Source: Microcystis aeruginosa W13-11 (GTDB lineage: Bacteria > Cyanobacteriota > Cyanobacteriia > Cyanobacteriales > Microcystaceae). Taken from it: a stretch of DNA of 61,460 nt. The stretch is from positions 1-61,460 of the forward strand of contig JAADBR010000014.1 in the NCBI GenBank assembly GCA_009995705.1, written 5' to 3'. The notes beneath the pieces were generated by a model, which made no database searches, was not told the origin of the DNA, and saw only the letters and a list, made by a program, of their open reading frames with translations. Of the stretch, positions 52,646 to 61,460 are shown in pieces. The position numbers and the translations under genes were made by a program. Each line of letters begins with the position of its first letter. The stretch's first letter is position 1.

Positions 52646-53860
52646 CTAATATAGAAGATACTTAGTAATGACCTCACTTTCCTCCTTGATTAATTTTTTC
52701 AATTGATAAATATCATTTTTGTTCTGAACAAAAAACCATTGTGCCATTTTTTTCAATCCATCTTCAAGGGATGTTTTGGGTTTCCAATTGAGACGGGCGC
52801 AGGTATCATAACAGTTGATAGCCTGAAAGGGATTCTCATTGGGGGCATAATCAATAGCACTATCTTGATTAAGCCCAACATGGCAAACCCCCATCTCTTT
52901 ACACCACTCTGAATTGGCATCCGCTACAATGGACTGAATCATTCGGGCAAGATTGCTAACTCTGATGAATGGTTCTCCGTTTTCGCTATAGTTGCCATAA
53001 TCAGATAAAGCAAAATGAAAAGTTGGTGTCAAAGATTTTTCCTCTTTTCTCTCTAGAGAAGGACCTGATGATGTTTCGAGTTTTTGTTCATCTTGGTTAA
53101 GATATGAGGCCGCCCTTATGTAACCGGCAATGATATCAGTAATATAAATAAACTGACGACCATTGCGGGTATATTTTATGAAAATCTCATGAGGTACTTG
53201 GACGGCGGAGTTAATAAATTGGGGAATAATTCTTCTAGGTGCAGTATCACCGTATCCAAAAACATTCGATGCTCTTGTAATCCCAATAGCTGGCAATTGA
53301 GAGTAGTAAGTTTTGTGGTAGCACCGGACAGCTAACTCCATCGCACTTTTGGAGGTATCGTAAGGTCCGGCGTAACCGACTGGGCTACTTTCCAAAAAAC
53401 CCTCTTTGGGAATCTGGCGATCACCAAATACATGATCGGTGGAAATGACTAATATTCTTTCTCCAATTTCTAGCTGCCGACAAGCTTCCAATATGTTAAT
53501 CGTACCCATCGTATTGACCATGAATGCTCGTTTAGGATCGTGCTGAGCAACCGGCACCTGCGCTTTAGCAGCGAGGTGAAAAATAATATCTGGCCCCACT
53601 GCGTTAATAACATCAAAAACAAGTTGGCTATCTGATATGTCTAATGAAACTTCAACCACATCCTGACTCAGATCGAAAAGTTGGTAAGCTGAGTGGGGGT
53701 GTCTGACGTTGTGAATAGGAATAGTAGCATAAACCTGAGTGCCAAGCTCCAAAAGTGCTTTACATAACCAACTGCCTTTAAATCCCGAAGCTCCAGTCAC
53801 CAGCACTTTTTTCCCAGACCACTGGTCTCCTAATAGTTGGGGGATAGGCGTTCCTTGCAT
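52646..53860 (-). CDS. NAD-dependent epimerase/dehydratase (CDP-glucose 4,6-dehydratase-like)
   Basis: A 404-residue extended SDR enzyme. N-terminal Rossmann GKKVLVTGASGFKGSWL, ISTDHVFGD, the YxxxK dyad YDTSKSAMELAVRCYH, RASNVFGYGDTAPRRIIPQF, IYITDIIAGYI. The GFKGSWL and DHVFGD pattern resembles RfbG/CDP-glucose 4,6-dehydratases. The GTG-free start, ATG 53860, has AAGGAGG nine bases upstream. First gene of the operon; the sugar nucleotide cannot be fixed from sequence. Confidence 0.88.
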   Translation of the reverse strand: MQGTPIPQLLGDQWSGKKVLVTGASGFKGSWLCKALLELGTQVYATIPIHNVRHPHSAYQLFDLSQDVVEVSLDISDSQLVFDVINAVGPDIIFHLAAKAQVPVAQHDPKRAFMVNTMGTINILEACRQLEIGERILVISTDHVFGDRQIPKEGFLESSPVGYAGPYDTSKSAMELAVRCYHKTYYSQLPAIGITRASNVFGYGDTAPRRIIPQFINSAVQVPHEIFIKYTRNGRQFIYITDIIAGYIRAASYLNQDEQKLETSSGPSLERKEEKSLTPTFHFALSDYGNYSENGEPFIRVSNLARMIQSIVADANSEWCKEMGVCHVGLNQDSAIDYAPNENPFQAINCYDTCARLNWKPKTSLEDGLKKMAQWFFVQNKNDIYQLKKLIKEESEVITKYLLY

Positions 53861-54064
53861 GGCTATAACCTCCTTTTCTCTGAAAAAGTGCCTTATGAAG
53901 TTCTGACCTAATTCTATCGAGAAGCAGACTAAGTATAACTACTTAAGTAACAAAACTTAATATAACTTCGGTTGGGGATAGGCCGAAACGCTGCTGCTAT
54001 CCCAGCCAGTCAACCTGATTTTTGGGTGGAATTGATGGCAAAATCTTCTTAGCCTCAACTAACT

Positions 54065-55117
54065 TTAATCAAGCCCAACAATTTCTCCCTTACCGGCAAT
54101 CACTTCCCCGATTTGGTAGGCATTAATCCCAGAGGATTGTAGTTGATTAATAGTCAATTGCGCCAGATCTGATGGGACAATGATCACAAAACCGATACCC
54201 ATATTAAAAGTATTAAACATGGCTTCGGCATTAACCGAACCCATCTGGGCTAACCAGTGAAAAATTGGCAAAACTGGCCAACTTTCGCGGTAAATCCGCA
54301 CAGAATGCCCTTTACCCAAGCAGCGGGGCAAATTTTCCGGGATGCCACCCCCAGTAATGTGGGCCATGGCGTGAATATCTAACCCAGAGCGCAGCAGTTC
54401 TAGCACAGGTTTAACATAAAGTCTAGTGGGAGTTAACAAAACTTCACCTAAGCTAGAGCCGGAGAAAATTGCGGGGCAATCTTGCCAATTTAAGCCCTGG
54501 GTGTCGATAATCTTACGAACAAGACTAAAACCGTTACTGTGAACCCCACTACTGGCTAAACCGATAGCCACATCGCCGATTTGCACCTTACTGCCGTCGA
54601 GTAATTGACTTTTTTCGACAATACCGACGCAAAAACCCGCTAAATCGTACTCTCCCGCCGAATAAAACCCCGGCATCTCCGCCGTTTCCCCTCCCAAAAG
54701 AGTACAACCACTATCACGACAGGCACTAGCGATTCCCGATACCACCGCCGCTAACTGTGACGCTTCCAGTTTACCGGTGGCCAGATAATCCAAGAAAAAT
54801 AAAGGTTCGGCCCCAGAGGTTAGGACATCGTTGACGCACATGGCCACGAGGTCAATTCCCACCGTATCATGGCAATTGAGACTATGGGCAATTTTCAGCT
54901 TGGTTCCCACACCATCAGTTCCCGATACTAACACCGGTTGCTGATAACCAGAAGGTAACTGAAAATAGCCTCCAAAACCGCCTAAACCGCCGATAACTTC
55001 GGGACGGAAGGTACTTTCCACATTTTGGCGAATTTTCTCGACGAAAGCGCGTCCCGCTTCCACATCCACGCCTGCTTCTTTATAATCCATGCCCAATTGA
55101 CCGATTGTATCTCTCAA
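54065..55117 (-). CDS. purM: Phosphoribosylformylglycinamidine cyclo-ligase
   Basis: A 350-residue AIR synthetase: [111 protein letters not shown], and NTFNMGIGF. Closes the imidazole ring in purine synthesis. Complete, single gene. The 204-bp spacer between it and the operon holds no gene. Confidence 0.97.
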   Translation of the reverse strand: MRDTIGQLGMDYKEAGVDVEAGRAFVEKIRQNVESTFRPEVIGGLGGFGGYFQLPSGYQQPVLVSGTDGVGTKLKIAHSLNCHDTVGIDLVAMCVNDVLTSGAEPLFFLDYLATGKLEASQLAAVVSGIASACRDSGCTLLGGETAEMPGFYSAGEYDLAGFCVGIVEKSQLLDGSKVQIGDVAIGLASSGVHSNGFSLVRKIIDTQGLNWQDCPAIFSGSSLGEVLLTPTRLYVKPVLELLRSGLDIHAMAHITGGGIPENLPRCLGKGHSVRIYRESWPVLPIFHWLAQMGSVNAEAMFNTFNMGIGFVIIVPSDLAQLTINQLQSSGINAYQIGEVIAGKGEIVGLD

Positions 55118-55711
55118 ATTTTACCCGGATTTCGGTCCCAGGGGAATTATAAATTAGGAATTATGAATTGGGAAGTGAGGAGCAAGTAAACCGTAGATAC
55201 TGTTTCTTAAGAGCTTTGCCTCTCGCTCTTCCTTAAGGTTTAAAACTAGGAGACCAAAACCTTTTGTCATGCTCAACTGCCAAGATATAACCCACTTTCC
55301 GCACTTCTTAACATTCAGTTGATAAGTTTTACTAATATATTGCTTACAACCTTTTGGCAGTAAAGATTATAGCCACAATGATCAAGGTGAAGAATTGTAA
55401 ATTTTTTTCTCAGAAAAAATCAATTATAGCGGTATTCGCTTGAGTGAGATACAGACCATCGTCTTGCCTAGACTGACTTATAGCTTGTTGCACTATACCT
55501 CATTCGACTGCATACCGCTATAATATAGTAGCTATGGCTAAAAGTCTTACAGAGCTTGAGCTAAAGCAATGTAAAACCAATAAACTACTCTAGATACAGT
55601 CAATGGTACAGCAATACTTACCACTGCCGACTCTTAGTATTAGAGGCACTTCCATAGTGACAGAAGAGGGCTATAATTAATCTTAATAGAGAGTCGATTG
55701 AGAGAAACAAT
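55118..55711. other. 594-bp spacer with an inverted-repeat element
   Basis: It includes ATTATAAATTAGGAATTATGA-type AT repeats at 55145-55165, the element at 55423-55524, and a short reading MAKSLTELELKQCKTNKLL after it that may be the first residues of a lost transposase. No intact gene. Confidence 0.6.
55423..55524. mobile_element. 102-bp element with perfect 13-bp terminal inverted repeats
   Basis: ATTATAGCGGTAT (55423-55435) and ATACCGCTATAAT (55512-55524). No coding capacity. The TA-rich ends suggest an IS630/Tc1-type MITE, by inference. Confidence 0.8.
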
Positions 55712-55933
55712 ATGTTAAATGCAGTGGAATTTAAAGCCAAAATCAAACAAGGTATCATCGAAATTATCGCAGAATACCAAGAGGACTTGAGGGAAGACAG
55801 CGAAGTACAAGTTATTGTGATCAAACAAAATAAAAAAATATCAACACCTAGAATGATTGCCGAGCTAACTCAAAAACCCGTTGCTGTTCAAGGTATTCGT
55901 CAATTAAATCGGGAGGAAATTCATCAGCTATAA
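55712..55933 (+). CDS. Orphan VapB/Phd-like antitoxin
   Basis: A 73-residue protein: MLNAVEFKAKIKQGIIEIIAEYQEDLREDSEVQVIVIKQNK then a flexible C-terminal arm (KPVAVQGIRQLNREEIHQL). This is the build of small antitoxins paired with PIN toxins: DNA-binding-type N-terminal strand-helix and unstructured end. Its partner downstream is truncated. Two bases separate it from the remnant ATG. Confidence 0.7.
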   Translation: MLNAVEFKAKIKQGIIEIIAEYQEDLREDSEVQVIVIKQNKKISTPRMIAELTQKPVAVQGIRQLNREEIHQL

Positions 55934-55935
55934 TT

Positions 55936-56007
55936 ATGACCAATTCTCCTTATTTTTGGGATTCTAATATCTGGCCATACCGTCTTTATAATGGCTCCAG
56001 ATTGTAA
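55936..56007 (+). pseudogene. Truncated PIN-domain toxin, 23 residues
   Basis: MTNSPYFWDSNIWPYRLYNGS...: FWDSNIWxYRL is the start of a VapC-type PIN domain with the first active-site Asp. After residue 23 it stops, and the rest is gone. The antitoxin in front is whole. Confidence 0.75.
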
Positions 56008-56414
56008 CGATACTCAAGAAAGGCGAAAAAGCGATCTAGCGAACGCTTGAACTAGCAGGGAAAATATCTTAATCAGTACGCAAATTATTAATAAAGTTTG
56101 CGCTGTCTTTGAGTAAAAAATGCAAGTTGTAGCCGTGCAAAGTATAGCAGGATTTCCCAGGGATTTTTACTTATCAGAGAAAGGTTAGAACTTGTCGTAA
56201 AGTGAAAGAGATAACTATTTTGGTTATAGTCATTTCAGATAAGTCTGATACAATCTAGACTGGTTGAATCCTTATGAACTCTGGCATTGATATTCTCAAT
56301 CTTAATTGAAATGACTATATCTAGATTACCGACGGTCAAAATTTCCTTGACTGAATCGGGAATGGGCGGAGATTGTAACAAAAATTATCGATTTCTTGAC
56401 AAAAAACACCGATC
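56008..56414. other. Spacer before lysA
   Basis: It contains the 95-bp element at 56225-56319 and no gene. I see no lysine riboswitch core upstream of lysA. Confidence 0.55.
56225..56319. mobile_element. 95-bp element with 13-bp terminal inverted repeats
   Basis: TATAGTCATTTCA (56225-56237) and TGAAATGACTATA (56307-56319), perfectly inverted; similarity continues with two mismatches into the interior (TAAG / CTTA). TA at both ends fits an IS630/Tc1-type target, by inference. Confidence 0.78.
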
Positions 56415-57818
56415 ATGCTATCAACTGAACCTAAAATCAGCAATTCCGGACAAAAATATTTAGCCTATCAAGATTGTCTATCCCCGAATCAAACCCTGTT
56501 ACCCCTGACAGCCAAGGTTAATAACCGCGATTGTCTAGAAATCGGTGGTTGCGATGTGACCACCCTAGTGGAACGTTTCGGTTCACCCTTGTATATTGTC
56601 GATGAAGTCACCCTCCGCACTGCCTGTGGTCAATACTTGCAAGGTTTCCAGACACATTATCCCGGAGAATCTAGGGTAATTTATGCCTCGAAAGCGTGGA
56701 ATTGCCTGGCCCTATCGGCCGTGGTCGCTAGTGAAGGATTAGGTTTTGATGTGGTGTCGGCCGGAGAAATTCACACGGTGTTAACCGCTTTAGACCAGAT
56801 CAATAAAACCGCTGTGCCGATATACTTTCATGGTAATAACAAATCGATCGCCGAGTTAGAATATGCGATCGAGCATAACTGCATTATTATCGTTGATAAC
56901 TGGCTAGAGTTAGAAAATCTGGTTAAATTAGGCGAAAATCGTCCTGATACCCCTATTCCGATCCTGTTGCGGTTAACCCCCGGTATCGAGTGCCACACCC
57001 ACGAATATATTCGCACGGGTCACTTAGACAGTAAATTTGGTTTTGACCCCCATCAAATCGAAGCGGTATTTGACTATGTTTTAGCTCATCCCCAGCTGAA
57101 TTGTCTGGGTTTACACGCTCACATCGGTTCCCAGATTTTTGAACGTCAACCCCACCAAGACTTAGCCGCTGTGTTGGCAGATTGGTTTAAATTAGGTTTA
57201 GAACGGGGTTTACCCCTAGAGCAATTAAACATCGGCGGTGGTTTAGGGATTCGCTACCTCGAAAGTGATGACCCCCCAAGTATCGAGGAATGGGTGCAAG
57301 CGGTGTCCTTAGCAGTGGCCAAAGCTTGTCAGGAAAGAGGTATCGCTTATCCGCTGCTCATTGCCGAACCTGGACGCTCTCTAATTGCCACTGCTTGCGT
57401 AACAGCCTACACAGTGGGTAATCGCAAAGAAATCCCCGAAATCCGCACCTATATCGCCGTCGATGGCGGAATGTCTGATAATCCCCGACCGATTACCTAT
57501 CAATCGGTTTACCGGGCCGTGGTCGCCAGTAAAATGGGTCAAGAATGTCAGGAAGTGGTGACAATAGCTGGAAAACATTGTGAATCTGGCGATATTCTAA
57601 TTAAGGATATTGCGCTACCGAAAACCAACCCGGGGGATATTTTAGTGGTTTTAGCCACGGGAGCCTATAACTACAGTATGGCTTCTAATTACAACCGCTT
57701 ACCCCGTCCGGCGGCGGTAATTGTCCAAAATGGAGAAGCTAATCTGATCCTTGAACGGGAAAATCTGGCGGATTTGCTCCGTCAAGACCGCTTACCCAAT
57801 CGACTCTCCCTAATATAA
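56415..57818 (+). CDS. lysA: Diaminopimelate decarboxylase
   Basis: A 467-residue PLP enzyme: FGSPLYIVDEVTLRTACGQYLQGF, VIYASKAWNCLALSAVVASEGLGFDVVSAGE (PLP lysine near 93), GLHAHIGSQIFERQPHQDL, LNIGGGLGIRY, AEPGRSLIA, CESGDIL and GAYNYSMASNYNRLPRPAAV. It makes L-lysine in the last step of the DAP pathway. An N-terminal extension of about 45 residues before the barrel is seen in cyanobacterial versions. Followed by cdaA and uppS in the same direction. Confidence 0.96.
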   Translation: MLSTEPKISNSGQKYLAYQDCLSPNQTLLPLTAKVNNRDCLEIGGCDVTTLVERFGSPLYIVDEVTLRTACGQYLQGFQTHYPGESRVIYASKAWNCLALSAVVASEGLGFDVVSAGEIHTVLTALDQINKTAVPIYFHGNNKSIAELEYAIEHNCIIIVDNWLELENLVKLGENRPDTPIPILLRLTPGIECHTHEYIRTGHLDSKFGFDPHQIEAVFDYVLAHPQLNCLGLHAHIGSQIFERQPHQDLAAVLADWFKLGLERGLPLEQLNIGGGLGIRYLESDDPPSIEEWVQAVSLAVAKACQERGIAYPLLIAEPGRSLIATACVTAYTVGNRKEIPEIRTYIAVDGGMSDNPRPITYQSVYRAVVASKMGQECQEVVTIAGKHCESGDILIKDIALPKTNPGDILVVLATGAYNYSMASNYNRLPRPAAVIVQNGEANLILERENLADLLRQDRLPNRLSLI

Positions 57819-57840
57819 ACCTCATCGCTATTGTCCCCCC

Positions 57841-58761
57841 ATGTCGGGTTTTTTTCTGGACCCTCGTCGGTTATTGTCCTGGATTCTCAGCCATGGTCTG
57901 TTATTCCTAGACTTTGGGTTAGTTCTCCTCCTTACCTATATGCTGCTGCTAATTATCGGCGAGCGGCGTACCTTTTGGATGGTGCGAGGACTAATCTATT
58001 TAATGCTGGCCTCGGTGATTAGCGATGCTCTAGGATTGCGCTTGCTGGGGTTAGTCCTAGAAAAATTGATTTTGGGGGCAGCCGTAGCGATCGCTGTGAT
58101 TTTTCAGTCGGAATTCCGCCGTTTTTTGGAATTATTGGGCAAAGGTCAAGTGTGGGAATTATTTCAGAAAAGTTCCCCCACTCCCAAGACCGATAATGTT
58201 ATTGATGAGTTAGTGGACGCGGTGAAGGATCTATCTCAAAATCGCACCGGTGCGCTGATGGTATTAGAAACCAGTGGCAATCTCGATACCAAGGTGTTTG
58301 TCAATCCAGGGGTGGCACTAAATGGCCAAGTGTCTAAGGAATTAATTCAAACTATTTTTCAAACTAAAACTCTACTGCACGATGGGGCCGTATTTATTCG
58401 GGGCGATCGAGTGGTGGCCGCTGGTGTGATTCTACCCCTATCGGAGCGCAGTACCTCTAGGCAATTAGGCACCCGTCATCGGGCAGCCATGGGTATTACC
58501 GAAAGGTTAGATAATTGTATCTGTATTGTGGTTTCTGAGGAAACTGGCTCGATTTCCCTCGCGTCTGGGGGTAATTTGGATCGGCCTTTAACCAGTAGTA
58601 AACTAAAAGAGCTTCTCGAAGCGAAGTTTTCTCCGTCGGGAGAAGGGGAAGTGGTCGCACCGAGTTGGGGGCGTTTAGGGCGTACAATTGGCTTAAAAGG
58701 CCGTCTAATCTTAGAAAAATTCTCCCGTTCGCCCAGAGCAACCCCGAAAGATAGAAAATGA
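57841..58761 (+). CDS. cdaA: Diadenylate cyclase CdaA
   Basis: A 306-residue membrane-bound c-di-AMP synthase. Three N-terminal transmembrane helices (to about residue 90), then the DAC domain with DGA (LLHDGAVFI, Asp181) and RHR (GTRHRAAMG, 212-214). The motif [15 protein letters not shown] links the parts. c-di-AMP controls osmotic balance, potassium transport and cell wall in bacteria, and night survival in cyanobacteria. The gene follows lysA by 22 bases and overlaps uppS by four (ATGA), so they form a unit linked to cell-wall precursors. Confidence 0.95.
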   Translation: MSGFFLDPRRLLSWILSHGLLFLDFGLVLLLTYMLLLIIGERRTFWMVRGLIYLMLASVISDALGLRLLGLVLEKLILGAAVAIAVIFQSEFRRFLELLGKGQVWELFQKSSPTPKTDNVIDELVDAVKDLSQNRTGALMVLETSGNLDTKVFVNPGVALNGQVSKELIQTIFQTKTLLHDGAVFIRGDRVVAAGVILPLSERSTSRQLGTRHRAAMGITERLDNCICIVVSEETGSISLASGGNLDRPLTSSKLKELLEAKFSPSGEGEVVAPSWGRLGRTIGLKGRLILEKFSRSPRATPKDRK

Positions 58762-59507
58762 CTGTTAAACCGAGCTTGTCACCAGAATTACCTACGGATT
58801 TAGATAAAAACCGTTTGCCTCAGCACGTCGCAGTGATTATGGATGGGAACGGTCGTTGGGCGAAAAATCGTGGTTTACCCCGGATTATGGGCCATCAACG
58901 GGGAGTAGATGCACTCAAAGACTTGCTGCGCTGTTGTGGTGAGTGGGGGATTCCCGCTTTAACCGCTTACGCTTTTTCTACGGAAAATTGGGGTCGTCCC
59001 CTTGAGGAAGTAGAATTTTTAATGACTCTATTCGAGCGGGTTTTGCAGCGGGAATTGGAAGAAATGATGCAGAAAAATGTCAAAATTCGCTTTATTGGTA
59101 ATTTATCAGCCTTGCCAGAGTCTTTAAGACTGGAAATTGCTAAATCTCAAGCAGAAACTAGCAAAAATTCCGGTATTCAATTTACGGTGGCTGCTAATTA
59201 TGGTGGCCGAGAGGAGATCGTGCAAGCTTGTCAGGCGATCGCTCGTCAGGTGCAACAGGGTTTAGTCTCCCCAGATGCGATCGATGAATCTCTCTTTGCA
59301 CAGTATCTTTATACTGCTGGGATTCCTAACCCAGACCTGTTAATTCGCAGTAGTGGGGAAATGCGAATTAGTAATTTTTTACTATGGCAAATGGCCTACG
59401 CAGAAATCTACGTTACTGACACCCTCTGGCCTGATTTCGATCGAGTGCAATTTCACCACGCTTTAAAAGATTATCAGGGTCGTCATCGTCGTTTTGGCAA
59501 ATTATAA
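58758..59507 (+). CDS. uppS: Undecaprenyl-diphosphate synthase (cis-prenyltransferase)
   Basis: A 249-residue Upp[35 protein letters not shown] (catalytic Asp in MDGNGRWA), [62 protein letters not shown]. It makes the lipid carrier for peptidoglycan. Downstream of cdaA with overlap. All the family motifs are present. Confidence 0.97.
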   Translation: MTVKPSLSPELPTDLDKNRLPQHVAVIMDGNGRWAKNRGLPRIMGHQRGVDALKDLLRCCGEWGIPALTAYAFSTENWGRPLEEVEFLMTLFERVLQRELEEMMQKNVKIRFIGNLSALPESLRLEIAKSQAETSKNSGIQFTVAANYGGREEIVQACQAIARQVQQGLVSPDAIDESLFAQYLYTAGIPNPDLLIRSSGEMRISNFLLWQMAYAEIYVTDTLWPDFDRVQFHHALKDYQGRHRRFGKL

Positions 59508-59519
59508 GGGCTGCAGCCC
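59508..59519 (+). terminator. Palindrome just after uppS
   Basis: GGGCTGCAGCCC directly follows the stop; possible short terminator stem, but no U-run. Confidence 0.3.
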
Positions 59520-59615
59520 AAATTTAGCGAAATAGCCCCTGTGGAGCGGTTAAAGGACTATTTTTGATTTTTCACTTTTTATCTTAAACTCCCTGGGGCA
59601 ACGGTTAAACCGGGA

Positions 59616-59641
59616 CGAGAGGGCCCTTTGTGATCCTCTCG
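59616..59641 (+). terminator. Hairpin in the uppS-DUF1825 spacer
   Basis: CGAGAGG and CCTCTCG make a perfect 7-bp stem around a 12-base loop, followed by ATTTT. A probable terminator for the lysA-cdaA-uppS unit or for a small RNA; I cannot decide. Confidence 0.45.
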
Positions 59642-59747
59642 ATTTTCCCAATACGGTAATCCGTAAATCGGCCAGAGCTAGACTTTTTCCCCGACTAAAA
59701 TAAAATAGGGGGAAGAATAACTATCGACGATAAGCAGTTTTAAGATT

Positions 59748-60062
59748 ATGGGATTCTTTGACTCAGAAGTGGTTCAACAGGAAGCTAGACAGCTATTTGA
59801 GGATTACCAGTCTCTCACACAACTAGGCAGCGAGTACGGGAAATTTGATCGAGAGGGTAAAATCATCTTTATCGATAGGATGGAGGAGTTAATGGAACGC
59901 TACAAGATATTTATGAAGCGTTTCGAGTTATCTGAGGATTTCTCCGCCCAAATGACCGTAGAACAGCTAAAAACCCAACTAGGTCAATTTGGTATGACTC
60001 CGCAAATGATGTTCGACCAAATGCAGCAAACCCTTGAGCGGATGAAGGCAGAAATTCGCTAA
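59748..60062 (+). CDS. DUF1825 family cyanobacterial protein
   Basis: A 104-residue protein that reads MGFFDSEVVQQEARQLFEDYQSLTQLGSEYGKFDREGKIIFIDRMEELMERYKIFMKRFELSEDFSAQMTVEQLKTQLGQFGMTPQMMFDQM. This is the DUF1825 pattern, found throughout cyanobacteria and plastid-bearing relatives, all-helical, without assigned role. Conservation suggests a core cyanobacterial function. Single gene. Confidence 0.9.
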   Translation: MGFFDSEVVQQEARQLFEDYQSLTQLGSEYGKFDREGKIIFIDRMEELMERYKIFMKRFELSEDFSAQMTVEQLKTQLGQFGMTPQMMFDQMQQTLERMKAEIR

Positions 60063-60193
60063 AATTGCCGATATTTATCGGGTATTGGCTGTCTTTTGCT
60101 CGATAATGCTCTCTCGCTGTTCACTGCTCGGAAAATTAGGGTTTCTGCGGTTTTTCGAGAACGATGATCTAATAATTTTAACTAGGTTAGCTG

Positions 60194-61306
60194 ATGAACT
60201 CTAGGCCAGATTCACAAGAAAATATTGAGCCACCTCAGTATAGTGAAAAAACTAACCGCATTCAGGCAATTAGTCAACTGATTAAGGCGATCACCCCGTT
60301 AATTTGGGCTATAGTTGTTCTAGTGGTTATCGTGCCTCTTTTAGGGAAAATTTGGCTAGGAACGGCCAGCAATGAACCGTTAAAAACTAAGGTTGCTACC
60401 GAAACTAACCTAGAGATTCCCATCACTATACCCCAAAAATCTAACAGTAAAATCGATCAAGAAATTAGCCAAGCTTTACAGACAGCGAGAGCCAATTCTC
60501 AAAACTTCGCCCTAGGAGAAATTGAGGGATGGGTGGAGGAGTTGATGACACGAGTAGATCAGGGTTTTTTGCCTTGGTATTTTAACTATTTCAATCAAAA
60601 ACAATTTGAGGGTAAGGCCTTTCTAAGCGGATTATACTCCTCGATCGCTCACTGGGTCAATACAGATAATCCACCCCCGGAGCAGGTGGTGGCAGAAAAT
60701 TTGACCAAAACTATTCAAACCGAGTTTACTAAACGGGTAATTCGTCCCCAAGAGGCCCAATTGCGTCTAGAGAGAATTACTAGGGATGCCGTTAATTTAT
60801 ATGTCAGTAATTTAAGCAATGAATTAGAGAATATTCAGGCCAGTTATCAAATTCCCCAAGGCAAATGGGATCGTTATCTTAGTGACATAGCCATAACAAT
60901 TCAAGATACCGAGGGCAATATTTCTAACACATCAATTAAACTTTTAGTCGGTGGTGCCACTGCTTTAGGAGTTAAATCCCTTATCCCAGTGGTGAAAGTG
61001 GGCAGCACAGTTTATTTGTCCCTAGCGGGAAAAACGGGGGCGAAAATTGCCACTAAAACCGGTGGAGCAGTAGCGAGTAGTTTTGGGGCAGAATTAATCG
61101 ATCCAATCGTAGGAATTGGCTTGATAGTTTGGGATTTATGGGACTATCAGCACACGGTAAACATCGAAAAACCGATTCTGCGGGATGCCATTTTTAATTA
61201 TTTAGAAGAAGTCAAATATGATCTAGTCAATAATCATCAAGGTAGCGTCCTTTCCTCTATTTATCAGATTGAAATCAGTGTCAATAAATCCCTAGGCCGA
61301 ACCTAA
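60194..61306 (+). CDS. Unknown membrane protein with glycine-rich hydrophobic C-terminal part
   Basis: A 370-residue protein. One N-terminal helix (ITPLIWAIVVLVVIVPLLG), a long soluble helical part (about 60-240, with WVEELMTRVDQGFLPWYFNYFNQKQF), and hydrophobic stretches toward the C-terminus (LLVGGATALGVKSLIPVVKVG; GGAVASSFGAELIDPIVGIGLIVWDLWDYQHTV). The GLIVWDLWDYQH type motif and Gly/Ala-rich hairpins look like a membrane-inserting structure, but I do not recognise the family. It is alone and precedes mobile DNA. Confidence 0.7.
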   Translation: MNSRPDSQENIEPPQYSEKTNRIQAISQLIKAITPLIWAIVVLVVIVPLLGKIWLGTASNEPLKTKVATETNLEIPITIPQKSNSKIDQEISQALQTARANSQNFALGEIEGWVEELMTRVDQGFLPWYFNYFNQKQFEGKAFLSGLYSSIAHWVNTDNPPPEQVVAENLTKTIQTEFTKRVIRPQEAQLRLERITRDAVNLYVSNLSNELENIQASYQIPQGKWDRYLSDIAITIQDTEGNISNTSIKLLVGGATALGVKSLIPVVKVGSTVYLSLAGKTGAKIATKTGGAVASSFGAELIDPIVGIGLIVWDLWDYQHTVNIEKPILRDAIFNYLEEVKYDLVNNHQGSVLSSIYQIEISVNKSLGRT

Positions 61307-61317
61307 ATAAAATCATC

Positions 61318-61374
61318 TAAGTAGGTAGGCGTTAAAAATTATCAGACACCCCCCTTATCAAGGGGGGCAGGGTA
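61318..61374 (+). repeat. Half of a TAAGTAG inverted-repeat element
   Basis: TAAGTAGGTAGGCGTTAAAA through the C-rich stem matches (reverse complement) the right half of 38755-38905. It ends where the ISAs1-type end begins, mirroring 11796-11856. Confidence 0.78.
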
Positions 61375-61460
61375 GGGCTGTTTCATTCTCCCATCAGAAT
61401 ATCAAAAGTAAAAGCGATCACTATCAGGTAAAATGAAAAGTGACCGCCAACCTTTAAAAT
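61375..61460 (+). mobile_element. ISAs1-type insertion sequence, left end
   Basis: GGGCTGTTTCATTCTCCC followed by ATCAGAATATCAAAAGTAA is nearly identical to 11857-11900. The element continues past the window. Confidence 0.85.
61433..61460 (+). CDS. ISAs1-family transposase, first nine codons
   Basis: ATG 61433 reads MKSDRQPLK, matching MRSDRQAFK at the start of the broken transposase at 11916. Only the first codons are in the window, so intactness is unknown. Confidence 0.7.

Noticed and set aside
56320..56414. Possible lysine riboswitch before lysA
   Set aside because: I could not see the conserved helical core or a terminator in the leader; the region is short and includes a MITE.

Overview
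This is a stretch of cyanobacterial chromosome, most probably Microcystis or a close relative. The direct signs are psb30 (photosystem II), a CpcT-type phycobilin lyase, MenA for phylloquinone, a CYP120-like P450, several small proteins of cyanobacteria-only type (for example DUF1825), and many GCGATCGC (HIP1) octamers inside and between genes. The Microcystis assignment is an inference from the style of the mobile DNA: many toxin-antitoxin genes, short inverted-repeat elements, decayed insertion sequences and ATCAGTTATCAGT-type spacer repeats.

Layout. 1-2.8 kb is accessory: the end of a TPR protein, a DUF433/DUF5615 pair, a truncated HNH gene and an MNT/HEPN toxin-antitoxin pair flanked by a 74-bp direct repeat. 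2.8-11.5 kb holds housekeeping genes (DUF2062, mnmE, alr, a P450, a UbiB-like kinase) interrupted by a tandem array of four near-identical small coiled-coil membrane proteins. 11.8-15.1 kb has an ISAs1-type remnant and an arsenic locus (arsR, aquaporin, arsH, arsC and a thioredoxin-like gene with one stop codon in it). A palindrome lies exactly between the -35 and -10 boxes upstream of the aquaporin. psb30 follows. 15.8-19.6 kb is a membrane-anchored NACHT ATPase with HEAT-like repeats plus a partner membrane protein that contains a hexanucleotide microsatellite.

20.1-30.2 kb is mostly core: an M16 protease, an anti-sigma ATPase with a Cys/His cluster in its lid, rlmD, a DUF29 protein, a HerA-like ATPase, menA, hrcA and a rhodanese. 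30.4-31.5 kb is a VapBC pair whose toxin is frameshifted. 31.8-46 kb carries sbcC, moaD-like, recJ, speE, accA, rpmA/rplU, murQ, an EGY-type M50 protease, two more coiled-coil membrane proteins, a lipase, rplI, cpcT and xthA. 47.6-53.9 kb is a four-gene minus-strand carbohydrate operon: sugar-nucleotide epimerase/dehydratase, GT5 glycogen-synthase-like enzyme, an unknown 108-residue protein and a GH63 glycosidase. 54-61 kb has purM, an orphan antitoxin with a broken PIN toxin, two short inverted-repeat elements, lysA, cdaA-uppS, a DUF1825 protein and an unknown membrane protein. The window ends at the start of a second ISAs1-type element.

No rRNA, tRNA, CRISPR array or prophage was recognised. 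Functions are read from sequence motifs only. The best candidates for something undescribed are the coiled-coil membrane family (six copies in two places), the NACHT plus low-complexity membrane protein pair, and the GH63/GT5/epimerase operon with its unknown small protein.
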